Below are positions 37,187 to 47,900 of a stretch of 64,000 nt of DNA, one piece after another. The DNA is from an uncultured Chitinophagales bacterium (GTDB taxonomy: Bacteria > Bacteroidota > Bacteroidia > Chitinophagales > JAHDHT01): NCBI GenBank assembly GCA_938023075.1, contig CALHDG010000130.1:19851-83850 (forward strand), given 5' to 3'. The position numbers and the translations under genes are program-made. Position 1 is the stretch's first letter. The number at the start of each line of letters is the position of its first letter. The notes beneath the pieces were generated by a model. That model was given only the letters and a program-made list of their open reading frames with translations, did no database searches and was not told the origin of the DNA.

Positions 37187-38188
37187 TTAATAATTAATTT
37201 CATTCTCATTAGAATTTTTATTATCAGAATTTGGAATTTGTATATTGGAATTTGGTTTTTGTTTTTTGGAATTTAAAAATAGAAGATTGCGTTTCAGTCC
37301 ACTGTACTTGGTTCTTTTTACAGCAGATTTTTTGAATAGCTCATTAAAAATTTCTTGAGTTAATTCTTCCCATTCGTTAGCTTTCATCTTTAACAATTCC
37401 GGGTGGGGTTCAAACAGAGGTTCCTGATGGTTTTCTGCAAATCGATTCCAGGGACATACGGCTTGGCAAACATCGCAACCAAACATCCAATTGTCCATGC
37501 TGTGTTTAAACTCCTTGGGGATGGCTTCTTTCAATTCTATGGTTAAATACGAAATACACTTGCTCCCATTAACCACATAGGGTTCAACGATGGCATCGGT
37601 TGGGCAGGCATCTATGCAGCGGGTACAAGTTCCACAATAATCTTTAATTGGTCCGTCAGTCTCCAAGTCTAAATCAACAATTAGTTCGGCAATAAAAAAG
37701 TACGACCCTTTTTTTTTATTGATCAAATTGCTGTGTTTGCCTATCCAACCTAAACCGGCGCGTTTTGCCCAATGCTTATCTAACACAGGTGCCGAATCAA
37801 CAAAAACTCGTCCATGCACCTCGCCAATTTGTTGTTGTATTTCATAAAAAAATAATTTCAATTTATCTTTTATAACGAAATGATAATCTTTACCATAAGC
37901 ATAAGTAGATATTTTAGGTGCATGTTCATCGGTTTGTTTTTTTGTGGTATGATAATTATACAATAAACTGATGACTGATTTGGCACCGGGTACCAATTTG
38001 GTAGGATCAACACGTTTGTCAAAATGGTTTTCCATATAAGTCATTTTCCCTTGGTAATCTTTGTTTAACCACTTTTCTAACTGCCGTGCTTCTGCTTGCA
38101 TTTGTTCTGCTTTGGCAATGCCACAAAAGTCAAAACCAAGTTGACTTGCAATTGTCTTTACAATTGTTGTATTTTTAACCGATAGCAA
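37187..38188 (-). CDS. queG: epoxyqueuosine reductase
   Basis: [29 protein letters not shown]. Confidence 0.95.
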   Translation of the reverse strand: MLSVKNTTIVKTIASQLGFDFCGIAKAEQMQAEARQLEKWLNKDYQGKMTYMENHFDKRVDPTKLVPGAKSVISLLYNYHTTKKQTDEHAPKISTYAYGKDYHFVIKDKLKLFFYEIQQQIGEVHGRVFVDSAPVLDKHWAKRAGLGWIGKHSNLINKKKGSYFFIAELIVDLDLETDGPIKDYCGTCTRCIDACPTDAIVEPYVVNGSKCISYLTIELKEAIPKEFKHSMDNWMFGCDVCQAVCPWNRFAENHQEPLFEPHPELLKMKANEWEELTQEIFNELFKKSAVKRTKYSGLKRNLLFLNSKKQKPNSNIQIPNSDNKNSNENEINY

Positions 38189-38201
38189 AACTTATTTATT
38201 A

Positions 38202-39068
38202 ATGGAACAATGTAAACTATATTTACTAATTGCCTTAATGGTTAGCATAAATTATTTTAATCCATTAAAAGCCAACCATACACAAGCCAATAAACAATTA
38301 AAGGTATTAACGTGGAATATTTATTCGTTGCCCTTTATTATTAACACCACCAATAGAATGGATAGAGCCAAAGGCGTAGTAGATGTATTAAAACGAACAG
38401 ATTATGATGTGATTGTTTTTCAAGAAACCTTTCATAAAAAATCATTTCAAATTTTAGAAAAGGGTTTGGCTGAAACCTTTCCTTATGCCTTAAAGGTTGA
38501 GCGACATACTGGTTTTTTAAAGTATCATCATGGTATTTATATAGTCAGTAAATATCCATTAGAACTGTTGGGCACTATAGCATTTAAACGTTGTGAAGGT
38601 GGGGATTGTTTATCTAAAAAAGGCGCCATTTTAGTTGAATTGGAAAAAGAAGGACAAGTGTTTCAAGTATTGGGCACGCATTTACAATCTGGCAATAAAA
38701 ATACACGAGAAAAAATTAGAGCAACCCAAAGGTATCAGTTGAATGAATTTTTAGCAATTCACCGGCAACCCAATATTCCACAATTGTTGTGTGGCGATTT
38801 TAATACGGATTTTAACAATACTAAACGCCGTAAAGCGATGCTAAGCGATTTAGAAATTGAACCTTTGGAAATTCCTTATCATCACACGTGGCCTAATGTT
38901 TACGAGCAATCGAAAAATGAAAAAACCTATGTATTAGATTATATTTTCGTAAGAAAAAATGGTTTCCAATTGAAGTCAAAAATGTATCAGGCACTTAGTT
39001 TTTTTAATAAGAAAAAGAACATGGCATTATCTGACCATAAGGCGGTTGAGTTGATTTTGGATTGGTAA
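38202..39068 (+). CDS. endonuclease/exonuclease/phosphatase family (sphingomyelinase-like) secreted protein
   Basis: VLTWNIYSLP; VIVFQETF; LGTHLQSG; LLCGDFNTDF; LSDHKAVEL. Confidence 0.88.
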   Translation: MEQCKLYLLIALMVSINYFNPLKANHTQANKQLKVLTWNIYSLPFIINTTNRMDRAKGVVDVLKRTDYDVIVFQETFHKKSFQILEKGLAETFPYALKVERHTGFLKYHHGIYIVSKYPLELLGTIAFKRCEGGDCLSKKGAILVELEKEGQVFQVLGTHLQSGNKNTREKIRATQRYQLNEFLAIHRQPNIPQLLCGDFNTDFNNTKRRKAMLSDLEIEPLEIPYHHTWPNVYEQSKNEKTYVLDYIFVRKNGFQLKSKMYQALSFFNKKKNMALSDHKAVELILDW

Positions 39069-39450
39069 GTGCTAAAGCCTCGAAAAACAAAATTCCAATT
39101 ATCAATTTCCAATTGGTGAAATCATACAAGCAATGTAATAAATTTAACATAAAAACAAACATCATAAGAATATAATTAATATTTGACTTTATTAATGTGC
39201 TTATATCAATTAAGAAATTCTGAGTAAATTGAAAGTATGTCTAAAAGTTAAAGTATGTGCAATACTGCTTTTTATGGATATACATCAGTTTTCTAAAAAA
39301 ACCTTACAAAAAAATCAGTTTTTCGCCAACCTTTTTTATCAGTTGATCAGTCTACATTATTAAATGCATCAAATTATTAGCTGAAAATCGATTTTTATTA
39401 CAAATCATCTTAACAAAAAATAAATTATAAATAAAATAAATAATCAAAAA

Positions 39451-40815
39451 ATGACTTATAAATTTCAAAAAATATGCCTTTTAACCCTAATAGTGGGGAT
39501 GGTATTATCCTTACAATCTTGCTTAAAAGATTCTTGTGAAGCTAATCAAATTTATTTGAGGATGGCACCTGTTTTTCTATCGGTTGATGACATAAAAAAA
39601 GATATTAAAGCAACCGAGCCCAGAGCCCTCAAAAAGCCTGGCAGACTTTATTTTTACAACGATTTTATTTTAATTAATGAACAACGGGAAGGCATACACG
39701 TTATTGATAATACCGACAGTAGCAATCCTAAAAACATTAAGTTTATTGAAATTGAAGGAAATGTAGATATGGCAGTAAAAAACGGTATTTTATATGCTGA
39801 CAATGTAACGGACTTATTAGCTATTGACATTAGCAACCCTACTGCACCCATTTTAAGCAGCCGAACCGAAAATATTTTCGACGTAACTTTTGTAGAAGAA
39901 GAAGATGCCTACCTCGCTTATTATAAAGAGACCGAAGAAACCTTAGCTATAGATTGTACCGACCCACGTTTTGGTAGTCAGGCAATTAATGTTGGCAATG
40001 ATATTTTTGTGCCACAACCGGGTTTCCCTGTAGATCCTTGGTTTGGTGAAGCTGATGATATCGATTTTGGACCTGTTGGCGCGCCCGGTGCACCGGGTGC
40101 CGGTGGAGCACCCGGACCACCAAGCCAAACTACTACAGGTAATACAACCGGCATTGCGGGTTCTATGGCAAGTTTTGCATTGTATGATTGTTATTTATAC
40201 ATAATTGACGGTGCACAGGTAGATGTAATTGATGTTAAAGACAATATCAATCCTGTTTTTGCCAATACCTTTAGAGTAAGTTGGGATATTGAAACTCTTT
40301 TTCCATATAAAGATAAACTATTTATTGGGTCGGCAGCCGGTATGTTTATATACGATAATGCCAACCCGATTGAACCTGTTTTATTAAGTAATTTTCGCCA
40401 TGCCCGAGCTTGCGACCCTGTTGTAGTAAAAGACAATTATGCTTTTGTTACCTTAAGAGATGGCACTTGGTGTCAGGGTTTTAATAACCAATTAGATGTT
40501 GTTGATATAACCGACCTTGAAAACCCTCAATTGGTGGCAACTTACCCAATGGATAATCCGCATGGTTTATCTGTAAAAAACAATGAATTGTATTTATGTG
40601 ATGGAGCCAGCGGTTTAAAAGTGTTTGATATTGAAGATGTAAAAACAATTAGTGAAAATCAATTAGACCATATAATGGGTATAGATACTTATGATGCTAT
40701 TGCCTTACCCAACAAAGATGTAGTGTTGGTAATTGGTGCCGATGGTTTTTACCAGTATGATATTAGTAACCCAGCCGAATTAAAACAATTGAGCTTAATT
40801 GCTATTGCTAATTAA
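39451..40815 (+). CDS. LVIVD-repeat lipoprotein
   Basis: Lipobox LQSC; repeated VxDIxNPxxPxxxxxY units. Confidence 0.85.
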   Translation: MTYKFQKICLLTLIVGMVLSLQSCLKDSCEANQIYLRMAPVFLSVDDIKKDIKATEPRALKKPGRLYFYNDFILINEQREGIHVIDNTDSSNPKNIKFIEIEGNVDMAVKNGILYADNVTDLLAIDISNPTAPILSSRTENIFDVTFVEEEDAYLAYYKETEETLAIDCTDPRFGSQAINVGNDIFVPQPGFPVDPWFGEADDIDFGPVGAPGAPGAGGAPGPPSQTTTGNTTGIAGSMASFALYDCYLYIIDGAQVDVIDVKDNINPVFANTFRVSWDIETLFPYKDKLFIGSAAGMFIYDNANPIEPVLLSNFRHARACDPVVVKDNYAFVTLRDGTWCQGFNNQLDVVDITDLENPQLVATYPMDNPHGLSVKNNELYLCDGASGLKVFDIEDVKTISENQLDHIMGIDTYDAIALPNKDVVLVIGADGFYQYDISNPAELKQLSLIAIAN

Positions 40816-40851
40816 ACCTTGTTTATCAATTAACATTTTAAACTAAAAACT

Positions 40852-41691
40852 ATGTTTATCAAAAAATCAATTGTTTTATGCTTGCTCCAAGTGCTTTTTT
40901 TAGCCGTTATGGCGCAGCAACTAAAAAATGAACAAACCCACACCATTACTTTAAAAGATGGTTCAGTTTATCAAGGTGTAATTAAGCAATATGTTGAGGG
41001 AGAAAAATTAATCCTTCAATTAGGTCCTAATATCATCAAAACAATAAAAGATAAAGACATCAAAATGCTGATTCAAGATGGAGCGGTTGCGCAAACATCC
41101 GGATCAAATCAAGTAACCTTATCTACACCGCATAAGGCATATCAATTTCAAGAAAAAGGCTTGTATTTTGAATCAAATGCACAGCTCATGTTGGGCAGCA
41201 GTGCTTTTTTCAGTACCGCCGAAAATGGAACACGCATTAATAAAATTGATCCGGGTATTGGTGCACAATTAATTGGTGGGTATCAAGTCAACCGGTTTAT
41301 TGGCGTAGGTGCTGGTATTGGGTTAGATTATTATTATCTAAATAGTGGAGAAACCCTAATGCCTGTTTTTGCAGATGTACGCGGTTATTTATTGAAACGA
41401 AATGTGAGCCCTATGTACAAATTACAAGCCGGTTATGGTATTGCTTTTTTAGATGAAGACAGAGGTATGGAAAGTGCAACGGGCGGTATGATGTGGTATC
41501 CGGCTATTGGAGTTCGTTTAGGTGCTTCAAAATCAGCTAATTTTATGTTAGATTTTGGAGTGAAAATTCAAAAAGCCGATTATGTTTTTAAAGCTACCAA
41601 TGCTCAAACATGGTGGAATATTAGAGAACCAAGAGTAGTGAATGATATGGTTTATAGACGATTTGTTGTTAGAACTGCCATCTTATTCTAA
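40852..41691 (+). CDS. outer-membrane beta-barrel protein
   Basis: Signal peptide; barrel strands ending YRRFVVRTAILF. Confidence 0.7.
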   Translation: MFIKKSIVLCLLQVLFLAVMAQQLKNEQTHTITLKDGSVYQGVIKQYVEGEKLILQLGPNIIKTIKDKDIKMLIQDGAVAQTSGSNQVTLSTPHKAYQFQEKGLYFESNAQLMLGSSAFFSTAENGTRINKIDPGIGAQLIGGYQVNRFIGVGAGIGLDYYYLNSGETLMPVFADVRGYLLKRNVSPMYKLQAGYGIAFLDEDRGMESATGGMMWYPAIGVRLGASKSANFMLDFGVKIQKADYVFKATNAQTWWNIREPRVVNDMVYRRFVVRTAILF

Positions 41692-41699
41692 TTAAGACT

Positions 41700-42125
41700 A
41701 TGCTAGAAAAATTGAGATTAAGCGGTGTATCAATCATTTTGGCAGTTGGGCTGCTACTGTGCAGTTGTGAAAAATCTGTTGAAATGGTTGATTGTGTGAC
41801 AATTGAAAATGGTCTGTTAGCTTTTGATGAAACCCTTCAAAATAAAGTAGTATTGGACGAGCTTAATAAGCTTCGTATTGATTTAAAACCTGAAGTAACT
41901 GCTGATGATGCATTTGGTCATAAAGAAAATTTTAACAAACTTATTAGCCGGTTGAATAAAAGTTGTACTAATTTTAATGTTGAATTAGTTACTTATGCAA
42001 CCATCAAAACAAATCCTGTACAATCAGAAATACGAATGACTCTTTTGAAAAACAATGTACATTACATTATTGATATTCATACACCGGAAGATGATGTACT
42101 AAAAGCAGTTAACATTCATAAATAA
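41700..42125 (+). CDS. hypothetical lipoprotein
   Basis: Lipobox LLLCSC. Confidence 0.6.
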   Translation: MLEKLRLSGVSIILAVGLLLCSCEKSVEMVDCVTIENGLLAFDETLQNKVVLDELNKLRIDLKPEVTADDAFGHKENFNKLISRLNKSCTNFNVELVTYATIKTNPVQSEIRMTLLKNNVHYIIDIHTPEDDVLKAVNIHK

Positions 42126-42144
42126 ATTAGCCACAACATACAAA

Positions 42145-42957
42145 TTGAAAATTATGAGGTTTATAATTATTGTGTTGATTACTTTTTTGCTGAGCTTTAC
42201 CGCTTACGGTTGTAGTTGTGGGGGACCTGAAACATTTTGTGAGACATTAGATTTTCAACCTATAGAATATATTACAGTAAAGGCAGTAATGTTAGATGCT
42301 GTAGATCATGGGATGGATGTAAAAATAATCAGTTTGTATAATGGGGAATTGCCAATGGATACTATTAGAGTATGGGGAGATAATGGAATTTTGTGCAGAG
42401 TTTATACTGATCGATTTGAAATTAAAGATACCATCATTATGAAGCTCTATACCATAAATGAAATATTTGACGAATTTAATGGTATAGGAGAAAAGGTTGG
42501 CGATTATGAATTAAGTATTTGCGGACTACATTATTTATGGGTTAGAGATAATAAAGTATTGGGTAAGATTACCGCACAAACACAAGAAATGGAATTAGAC
42601 CAATTTGAAGAGTTAATGAGCAACGAAAAACTATCTGAAGTATGTATTGAAACAAATGAAGAGGAAGAAGAAACCGATACAGAAATAGAGCAAGAAACAG
42701 ACATAGTAGAAACAGATTCGTTTTATGATATATTGTTGTATCCAAATCCTGTCGGTGAAAAATTAAGCATACGTTCAAATGAAAAAATTAGTGACATTCA
42801 AATATATAATAGTTTAGGGCAAAATGTGTATAGTCAGAAAGACATCCGCAACAATGAGTTAGGTATAAATTTCAATGAGTTTAAGCAAGGCTTGTATTTT
42901 GTAGAGCTTGTAAATAGTAGTAAAAAATTAGTAACAAAAAAAATATATAAAAAATAA
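42145..42957 (+). CDS. secreted T9SS sorting-domain protein
   Basis: Signal peptide; LYPNPVGEKLSIRSNEKISDIQIYNSLGQNVYSQ...GLYFVELVNSSKKLVTKKIYKK. Confidence 0.88.
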   Translation: MKIMRFIIIVLITFLLSFTAYGCSCGGPETFCETLDFQPIEYITVKAVMLDAVDHGMDVKIISLYNGELPMDTIRVWGDNGILCRVYTDRFEIKDTIIMKLYTINEIFDEFNGIGEKVGDYELSICGLHYLWVRDNKVLGKITAQTQEMELDQFEELMSNEKLSEVCIETNEEEEETDTEIEQETDIVETDSFYDILLYPNPVGEKLSIRSNEKISDIQIYNSLGQNVYSQKDIRNNELGINFNEFKQGLYFVELVNSSKKLVTKKIYKK

Positions 42958-43062
42958 AAATCGTGTTTACAACATCCACATTTATAAATAATTATAATAT
43001 TATCCTATAGAACAATAAACGAAATAAAATCATTTAAAAAATAAGTAGCCTATAGGAATTTA

Positions 43063-43626
43063 ATGCAAAAAATAAAACAATATAGCGATGAGCAATTAGT
43101 TGCCGGCTGTTTACAAAACGACCGGTATTATCAAGAAAAATTGTATAAAAAATATTTTTCTAGCATGATGCGTATGTGTTTAAAATATACTAGCGATAAA
43201 GAGATAGCGATGGACATTGTTAACAATGGTATGCTGCGTGTATTTAAAAAGATAGATAAATATTCTTTTAAAGGCTCTTTAGAAGGTTGGATGCGCAAGT
43301 TGGTTTATCATAGTTTGTCAGACTATTTTAAAAAGCACAACAACTATGTAAACTTTATGGTGTTTCAAGAAAAAGAAGATATAACCCAAGCTGAGCCCTT
43401 AAACAATTTATATTGGGATGATTTGATTGCTATGGTTGAACGTTTGCCTGATAATACCAAGCGTGTTTTTCAACTGTATGCTATTGAAGGATATGCACAT
43501 CGTGAAATTGCCACTACCTTAGCAATTAGTGAAGGTACTTCAAAGTGGCATCTATCAAACGCTAGAAAACAATTAAGAGATATGATTTATTCAAGCAATA
43601 GAACAACAGTACAGTATGCCAAGTAG
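43063..43626 (+). CDS. ECF RNA polymerase sigma factor
   Basis: KEIAMDIVNNGMLRVFKKIDKYSFKGSLEGWMRKLV; EGYAHREIATTLAISEGTSKWHLSNARKQL. Confidence 0.92.
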   Translation: MQKIKQYSDEQLVAGCLQNDRYYQEKLYKKYFSSMMRMCLKYTSDKEIAMDIVNNGMLRVFKKIDKYSFKGSLEGWMRKLVYHSLSDYFKKHNNYVNFMVFQEKEDITQAEPLNNLYWDDLIAMVERLPDNTKRVFQLYAIEGYAHREIATTLAISEGTSKWHLSNARKQLRDMIYSSNRTTVQYAK

Positions 43627-45265
43627 TTTTAATAAATATGATATGGATGATCAGTTTACAGAAAAAGCATGGAAAGATATGCAAGGTAGGCTGGACAAGG
43701 CATTACCCGTAAAAAAACCATTTTTTTTAACCCGCTGGTTAAGTCTGGCTGCTTTATTTTGTGTGCTTGGTGTTGGAGCTTATTGGTTGGTCAATCAACA
43801 CAACATAAAAAACTTCACTAATAGCAAAACGATTACCAAAAATGAATTAGACTATACGCTAAATAGAGAAGCTAATGCTTCTAATATTGTTTCTAAAGTA
43901 AATGAGGAGATGAATCCTAAAGCTAAAAAAGATCAAATCTCAACTATCCTTAAAAATGACCAAGCCAATCTTTCAAACACTGCAGCATCTAAAAACTCAA
44001 CAAGCCCAACTGAATTCGTTCAACAAACATCTAACAATAAAGAAAAACAATTAGCTAAGGTATTGACCAAAAATATCGACAAGAAAAACTCAAATAGTAT
44101 TGTTAGGGCAAACATTAATACCTCTAAAAATCAGAAAACATCTAACAAAATACCATTAACAAACACTAGTAATAATTTATCTAATTTAACCTCAAGCACA
44201 AAAAAAACAGACAATACTTCTAATCTTACAAATATAGTTAAATACAAAAAACAAGTTGACCAAACGAACGAGCCAACACTTTACCCAAGCAATAAAATTA
44301 TTGTAACCAAACAATTAGAGACCAACGAAATTTTTACGGAAGCACCAACACCCAACTTTAAAACAGTTCAAAATTTAGCAACTATAAATAAATATTTAGA
44401 CAACACCCCAAACACCCCAAACACCCCAAACACCCCAAACACCCAAAAATGGATAGAAGATGCACTAACAATAAATCAATCAAGTACCGGTTTGTGGAAG
44501 AATCAAGAGTTAATTACACAAAAAAACGAAGATGAATGGTTGCATCCCAAAACTGTACATTATGGTATTAAACAAGGACTTTCATCTGATTTAACTTCTG
44601 AATCTAAAATTTTTGCCGGTGCTTTGGTTGATTTTAATTTGAGTAAACGTTGGTTTATTGAGCTGGTTCCAACCTATCAATTTGGTGCTATTAATAAAAA
44701 AGTTAAGGTGCAATACGATGTTGAAGTTCCAATTGAGGATTTTAGAGACAATACAGAAGACGCCGGTTTAGGTGGTGATTCTCCTTCAATGCCTCAAGGT
44801 TCTCCCGCCGAAAATCCTATTAATGTAGTATCTGTTTACGAGGAATCAAGGGATACTACTTCGGGTAGCCTAAAAGCCAATAATCACTATGCAGCAGCAG
44901 ACCTACTGCTCGGTTACCGGTTGTCTCCAAGAGTTGAAACATTATTTGGCTTCTCTGTATCACGTCGATTTAATAAACGTGATGAGCATACCGATATTAC
45001 CGATAAGATAAAGCAAAATGAATTTAATATTTTAACCGATTTAGATTCATTATCTTATAATAATTGGAACCTTACACCCAAAATTGCCTTCCGTTTCGCT
45101 TTAAAACCTAAATTAAGTATTGAAACTTTTTATGCCCATCATTTAATACCTATTGTAAAAAAAGAATTTCAAGTCGAAAACAATGCTTTCAGTTCTGCTG
45201 ACTCTAACTTTAATAACCATTTTTCTGGAAATTTTGGTTTAGCTTTCGTATACCGGTTTAAATAA
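43616..45265 (+). CDS. TM-anchored protein with low-complexity linker and C-terminal beta-barrel, coupled to the ECF sigma factor
   Basis: TM FFLTRWLSLAALFCVLGVGAYWL; Asn/Thr/Lys-rich linker; barrel ending FGLAFVYRFK; 11-nt overlap with the sigma gene. Confidence 0.7.
   Translation: MPSSFNKYDMDDQFTEKAWKDMQGRLDKALPVKKPFFLTRWLSLAALFCVLGVGAYWLVNQHNIKNFTNSKTITKNELDYTLNREANASNIVSKVNEEMNPKAKKDQISTILKNDQANLSNTAASKNSTSPTEFVQQTSNNKEKQLAKVLTKNIDKKNSNSIVRANINTSKNQKTSNKIPLTNTSNNLSNLTSSTKKTDNTSNLTNIVKYKKQVDQTNEPTLYPSNKIIVTKQLETNEIFTEAPTPNFKTVQNLATINKYLDNTPNTPNTPNTPNTQKWIEDALTINQSSTGLWKNQELITQKNEDEWLHPKTVHYGIKQGLSSDLTSESKIFAGALVDFNLSKRWFIELVPTYQFGAINKKVKVQYDVEVPIEDFRDNTEDAGLGGDSPSMPQGSPAENPINVVSVYEESRDTTSGSLKANNHYAAADLLLGYRLSPRVETLFGFSVSRRFNKRDEHTDITDKIKQNEFNILTDLDSLSYNNWNLTPKIAFRFALKPKLSIETFYAHHLIPIVKKEFQVENNAFSSADSNFNNHFSGNFGLAFVYRFK
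44402..44446 (+). repeat. 9-bp tandem repeat (aacacccca)x5, encodes (NTP)4NTQ
   Basis: Direct reading. Confidence 0.95.
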
Positions 45266-45378
45266 ATTGTCAAAACATAGAAGAGACAAAAGCTATTCTA
45301 AAAACCTATCCATACTTACAATTTTGAGCAGATACTTCAATTCAAAATTTTTGAATATATTGCATTGTAAATGAATAA

Positions 45379-46461
45379 ATGCAATTATCAGTCATAATAT
45401 ACCGGCTTCTTTTCCTAATTATATTTTTGCCTTCTTGCGAGGGGCAAAAAAAGTTAGATACACTTAAAGAAAATCAGCAGCAGTTAACTGTGGAGGAAGA
45501 CACGTCTCTTCCGATAGCGCAATATGTAGTGGACCTATTTGAAGATTCAAAAGGAAACTTATGGTTTGGTACCATGGAAAAAGGTGTCGCTAAATTTAAT
45601 GGACAAAAGCTGAACTATTTTTCCTTTGCCGATGGATTGTGCGGGAAAACAATATCGAGCATTGCCGAAGATAAAGAAGGGAATATATGGTTTGGTTCGC
45701 ATACCGGACTTTGTAAATTTGATGGACAAACGTTTTCTACTATATGGCTCTCAGAAGGGATACACAACAAAGGAACGGGTTGGATTAATGTACAAGCCGA
45801 TAAAAAGGGCAATATTTGGGCAAGCTCAAACAAAGGTATTTTTCGCTATGTTGATAGCGTTTTTGTAGCATTCAATCTTCCAATCAATACAGAAGAAATT
45901 GCTACTTATAGTATAACCGCAGGCAAAGCTAGTTTGCAGTTAGAAGACCGGAAAGGCAACCTTTGGTTTGGCACCGATGGTTATGGCGCTTTTAAATTTG
46001 ATGGACATTCATTTACCCGCTTTAGTAAAAAAGATGGACTTTGCTCCAATAATATTACTAGTATTATTGAAGATCAACAGCACAATATTTGGTTTGCTTG
46101 TATGCAATCGTATCAACCAGAAATGACTAATGATGGTGGTGTTTGTAAATACAATGGAGAAACGTTTACTCAATTTACCGCAATGAAAGGCTTAAGCGAA
46201 AATGACATTTATACGATATATGAAGATAATAAAGGGAGTATTTGGATTGGAGCAACCGGACTTGGTGTATATCGATATTATATGGGTACTTTTACTCTTT
46301 ATAACAAAACAGACCGAATGGACTTGACCTACAGTTTAGGGCTTCAAGATGCTTTAGAAGATAGCCAAGGCAGACTTTGGTTTGGTTTTTCTGGTGGATT
46401 ATTTCGAATGCATCGTAAGTTGATTGTTCACGTTTCTGAAAATGGGATCTATAAGTTATAG
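45379..46461 (+). CDS. two-component-regulator-type propeller protein (sensor only)
   Basis: Repeats FEDSKGNLWFGT, AEDKEGNIWFGS, LEDRKGNLWFGTDG, YEDNKGSIWIGA; lipobox LPSC. Confidence 0.88.
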   Translation: MQLSVIIYRLLFLIIFLPSCEGQKKLDTLKENQQQLTVEEDTSLPIAQYVVDLFEDSKGNLWFGTMEKGVAKFNGQKLNYFSFADGLCGKTISSIAEDKEGNIWFGSHTGLCKFDGQTFSTIWLSEGIHNKGTGWINVQADKKGNIWASSNKGIFRYVDSVFVAFNLPINTEEIATYSITAGKASLQLEDRKGNLWFGTDGYGAFKFDGHSFTRFSKKDGLCSNNITSIIEDQQHNIWFACMQSYQPEMTNDGGVCKYNGETFTQFTAMKGLSENDIYTIYEDNKGSIWIGATGLGVYRYYMGTFTLYNKTDRMDLTYSLGLQDALEDSQGRLWFGFSGGLFRMHRKLIVHVSENGIYKL

Positions 46462-46647
46462 AATAAATTGAAACAAATGAACTGTAAATCCCATCGTACA
46501 AAAGCTGGTGCACTTTACAATATGCAATTGGTCAATAAAAAGATTAATCACCAAATTTTAATGTAGTGACGGTTAAAGTAAAATCAATTGGATTGGCATT
46601 ATAACAGCGAACATCAGTTAAAGTTTTATTTTGTTCTTGTTTAAATT

Positions 46648-47634
46648 TTAGGTCAAATACATTACCCGTTTTACCGCTTGTATAGTTTTAGCTGCATCAG
46701 GCAAATAAGCAGCTACTAAATTAGGGGCATAGGGTAGTGGTGTATCAGCGGCAGTTACCCGTAATACCGGTGCATCTAAATGATCAAAAGCATCAGAAGA
46801 AATTTTAAAAGCAATTTCAGCACCAATACCACCGAGGGGCCAAGTCTCCTCAACAACAACCAACCGGTTCGTTTTTTTAACAGAGTTAATAATCGTTTCA
46901 TAATCTAATGGACGAATGGTCCGCAAATCGATTACTTCTGCTTGTATACTTTCTTTTTGTAATTCATCGGCGGCTGCCAAAGCTACTTTCATCATTTTGT
47001 TGAAAGATACAATGGTTACATCGGTACCGGGTTTTTTAATATCGGCTTTGCCAATGGGTATCAAATATTCTTCTTCCGGTACTTCGCTCATATCGCTGTA
47101 CATTACTTCCGACTCCATAAAAACGATCGGATCATCATCTCGAATGGCAGACTTTAACAAACCTTTTGCATCATATCCATTAGAAACAGAAATTACTTTT
47201 AAACCCGGAAAATTGGCATACAAACTTTCGAAAGACTGAGAGTGAGTAGCCGCCAACTGACCGGCAGAGCCATTTGGTCCTCTAAAAACAACCGGAGCCC
47301 CATACTGACCACCCGACATTTGAAGCATTTTTGCCGCACTGTTAATGATTTGATCGGTAGCCAACAGGGCAAAGTTCCAAGTCATAAATTCAACTATAGG
47401 ACGCAAACCATTCATAGCCGCACCAACGGCAATACCGGCAAAACCTAATTCGGCTATGGGCGTATCAATTATTCGATCTTCCCCAAACTCGGCTAACATA
47501 CCTTGACTAACTTTATAGGCTCCATTATATTCAGCCACTTCCTCGCCCATTAAAAATACGTTTTTATCTCTGCGCATTTCTTCGCTCATCGCCTCTCGTA
47601 CTGCCTCTCGAAATCTGATTTGTCTTACTGCCAT
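46648..47634 (-). CDS. pdhB: pyruvate dehydrogenase E1 component beta subunit
   Basis: RQIRFREAVREAMSEEMRRDKNVFLMGEEVAEYNGAYKVSQGM; DLRTIRPLD. Confidence 0.95.
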   Translation of the reverse strand: MAVRQIRFREAVREAMSEEMRRDKNVFLMGEEVAEYNGAYKVSQGMLAEFGEDRIIDTPIAELGFAGIAVGAAMNGLRPIVEFMTWNFALLATDQIINSAAKMLQMSGGQYGAPVVFRGPNGSAGQLAATHSQSFESLYANFPGLKVISVSNGYDAKGLLKSAIRDDDPIVFMESEVMYSDMSEVPEEEYLIPIGKADIKKPGTDVTIVSFNKMMKVALAAADELQKESIQAEVIDLRTIRPLDYETIINSVKKTNRLVVVEETWPLGGIGAEIAFKISSDAFDHLDAPVLRVTAADTPLPYAPNLVAAYLPDAAKTIQAVKRVMYLT

Positions 47635-47760
47635 TTTTGATTAACTATGTTTTGAATGATGTATTACTACAAATGATTAGCAAAAGTAACCTTTCTTGTT
47701 TAAATTTTGATGATTAATTCTGGAGAACGATATAAAAATATATTGATCAACTCTGATAAA

Positions 47761-47846
47761 GCCATTTTTTGATAGACGAGTTGAAAAACGCAGGCTTAGT
47801 GGGGAACCAAGTCGAGGCTTTTTAAGGAAGTATATCGGAAAATGGC
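47761..47846 (+). repeat. structured hairpin repeat family 2, copy A
   Basis: GCCATTTTttGATA ... TATCggAAAATGGC outer arms; inner AGGCTTAGTGGGGAACCAAGTCGAGGCT. Confidence 0.75.
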
Positions 47847-47900
47847 AAAGACAGAAATGTAGATTTATTTTTGTAACACTTAGATGGTCAATTTATTTTT

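Noticed and set aside
44402-44446. Possible CRISPR array
   Set aside because: Contiguous 9-bp coding tandem repeat without spacers; no CRISPR array or cas genes were seen in the window.
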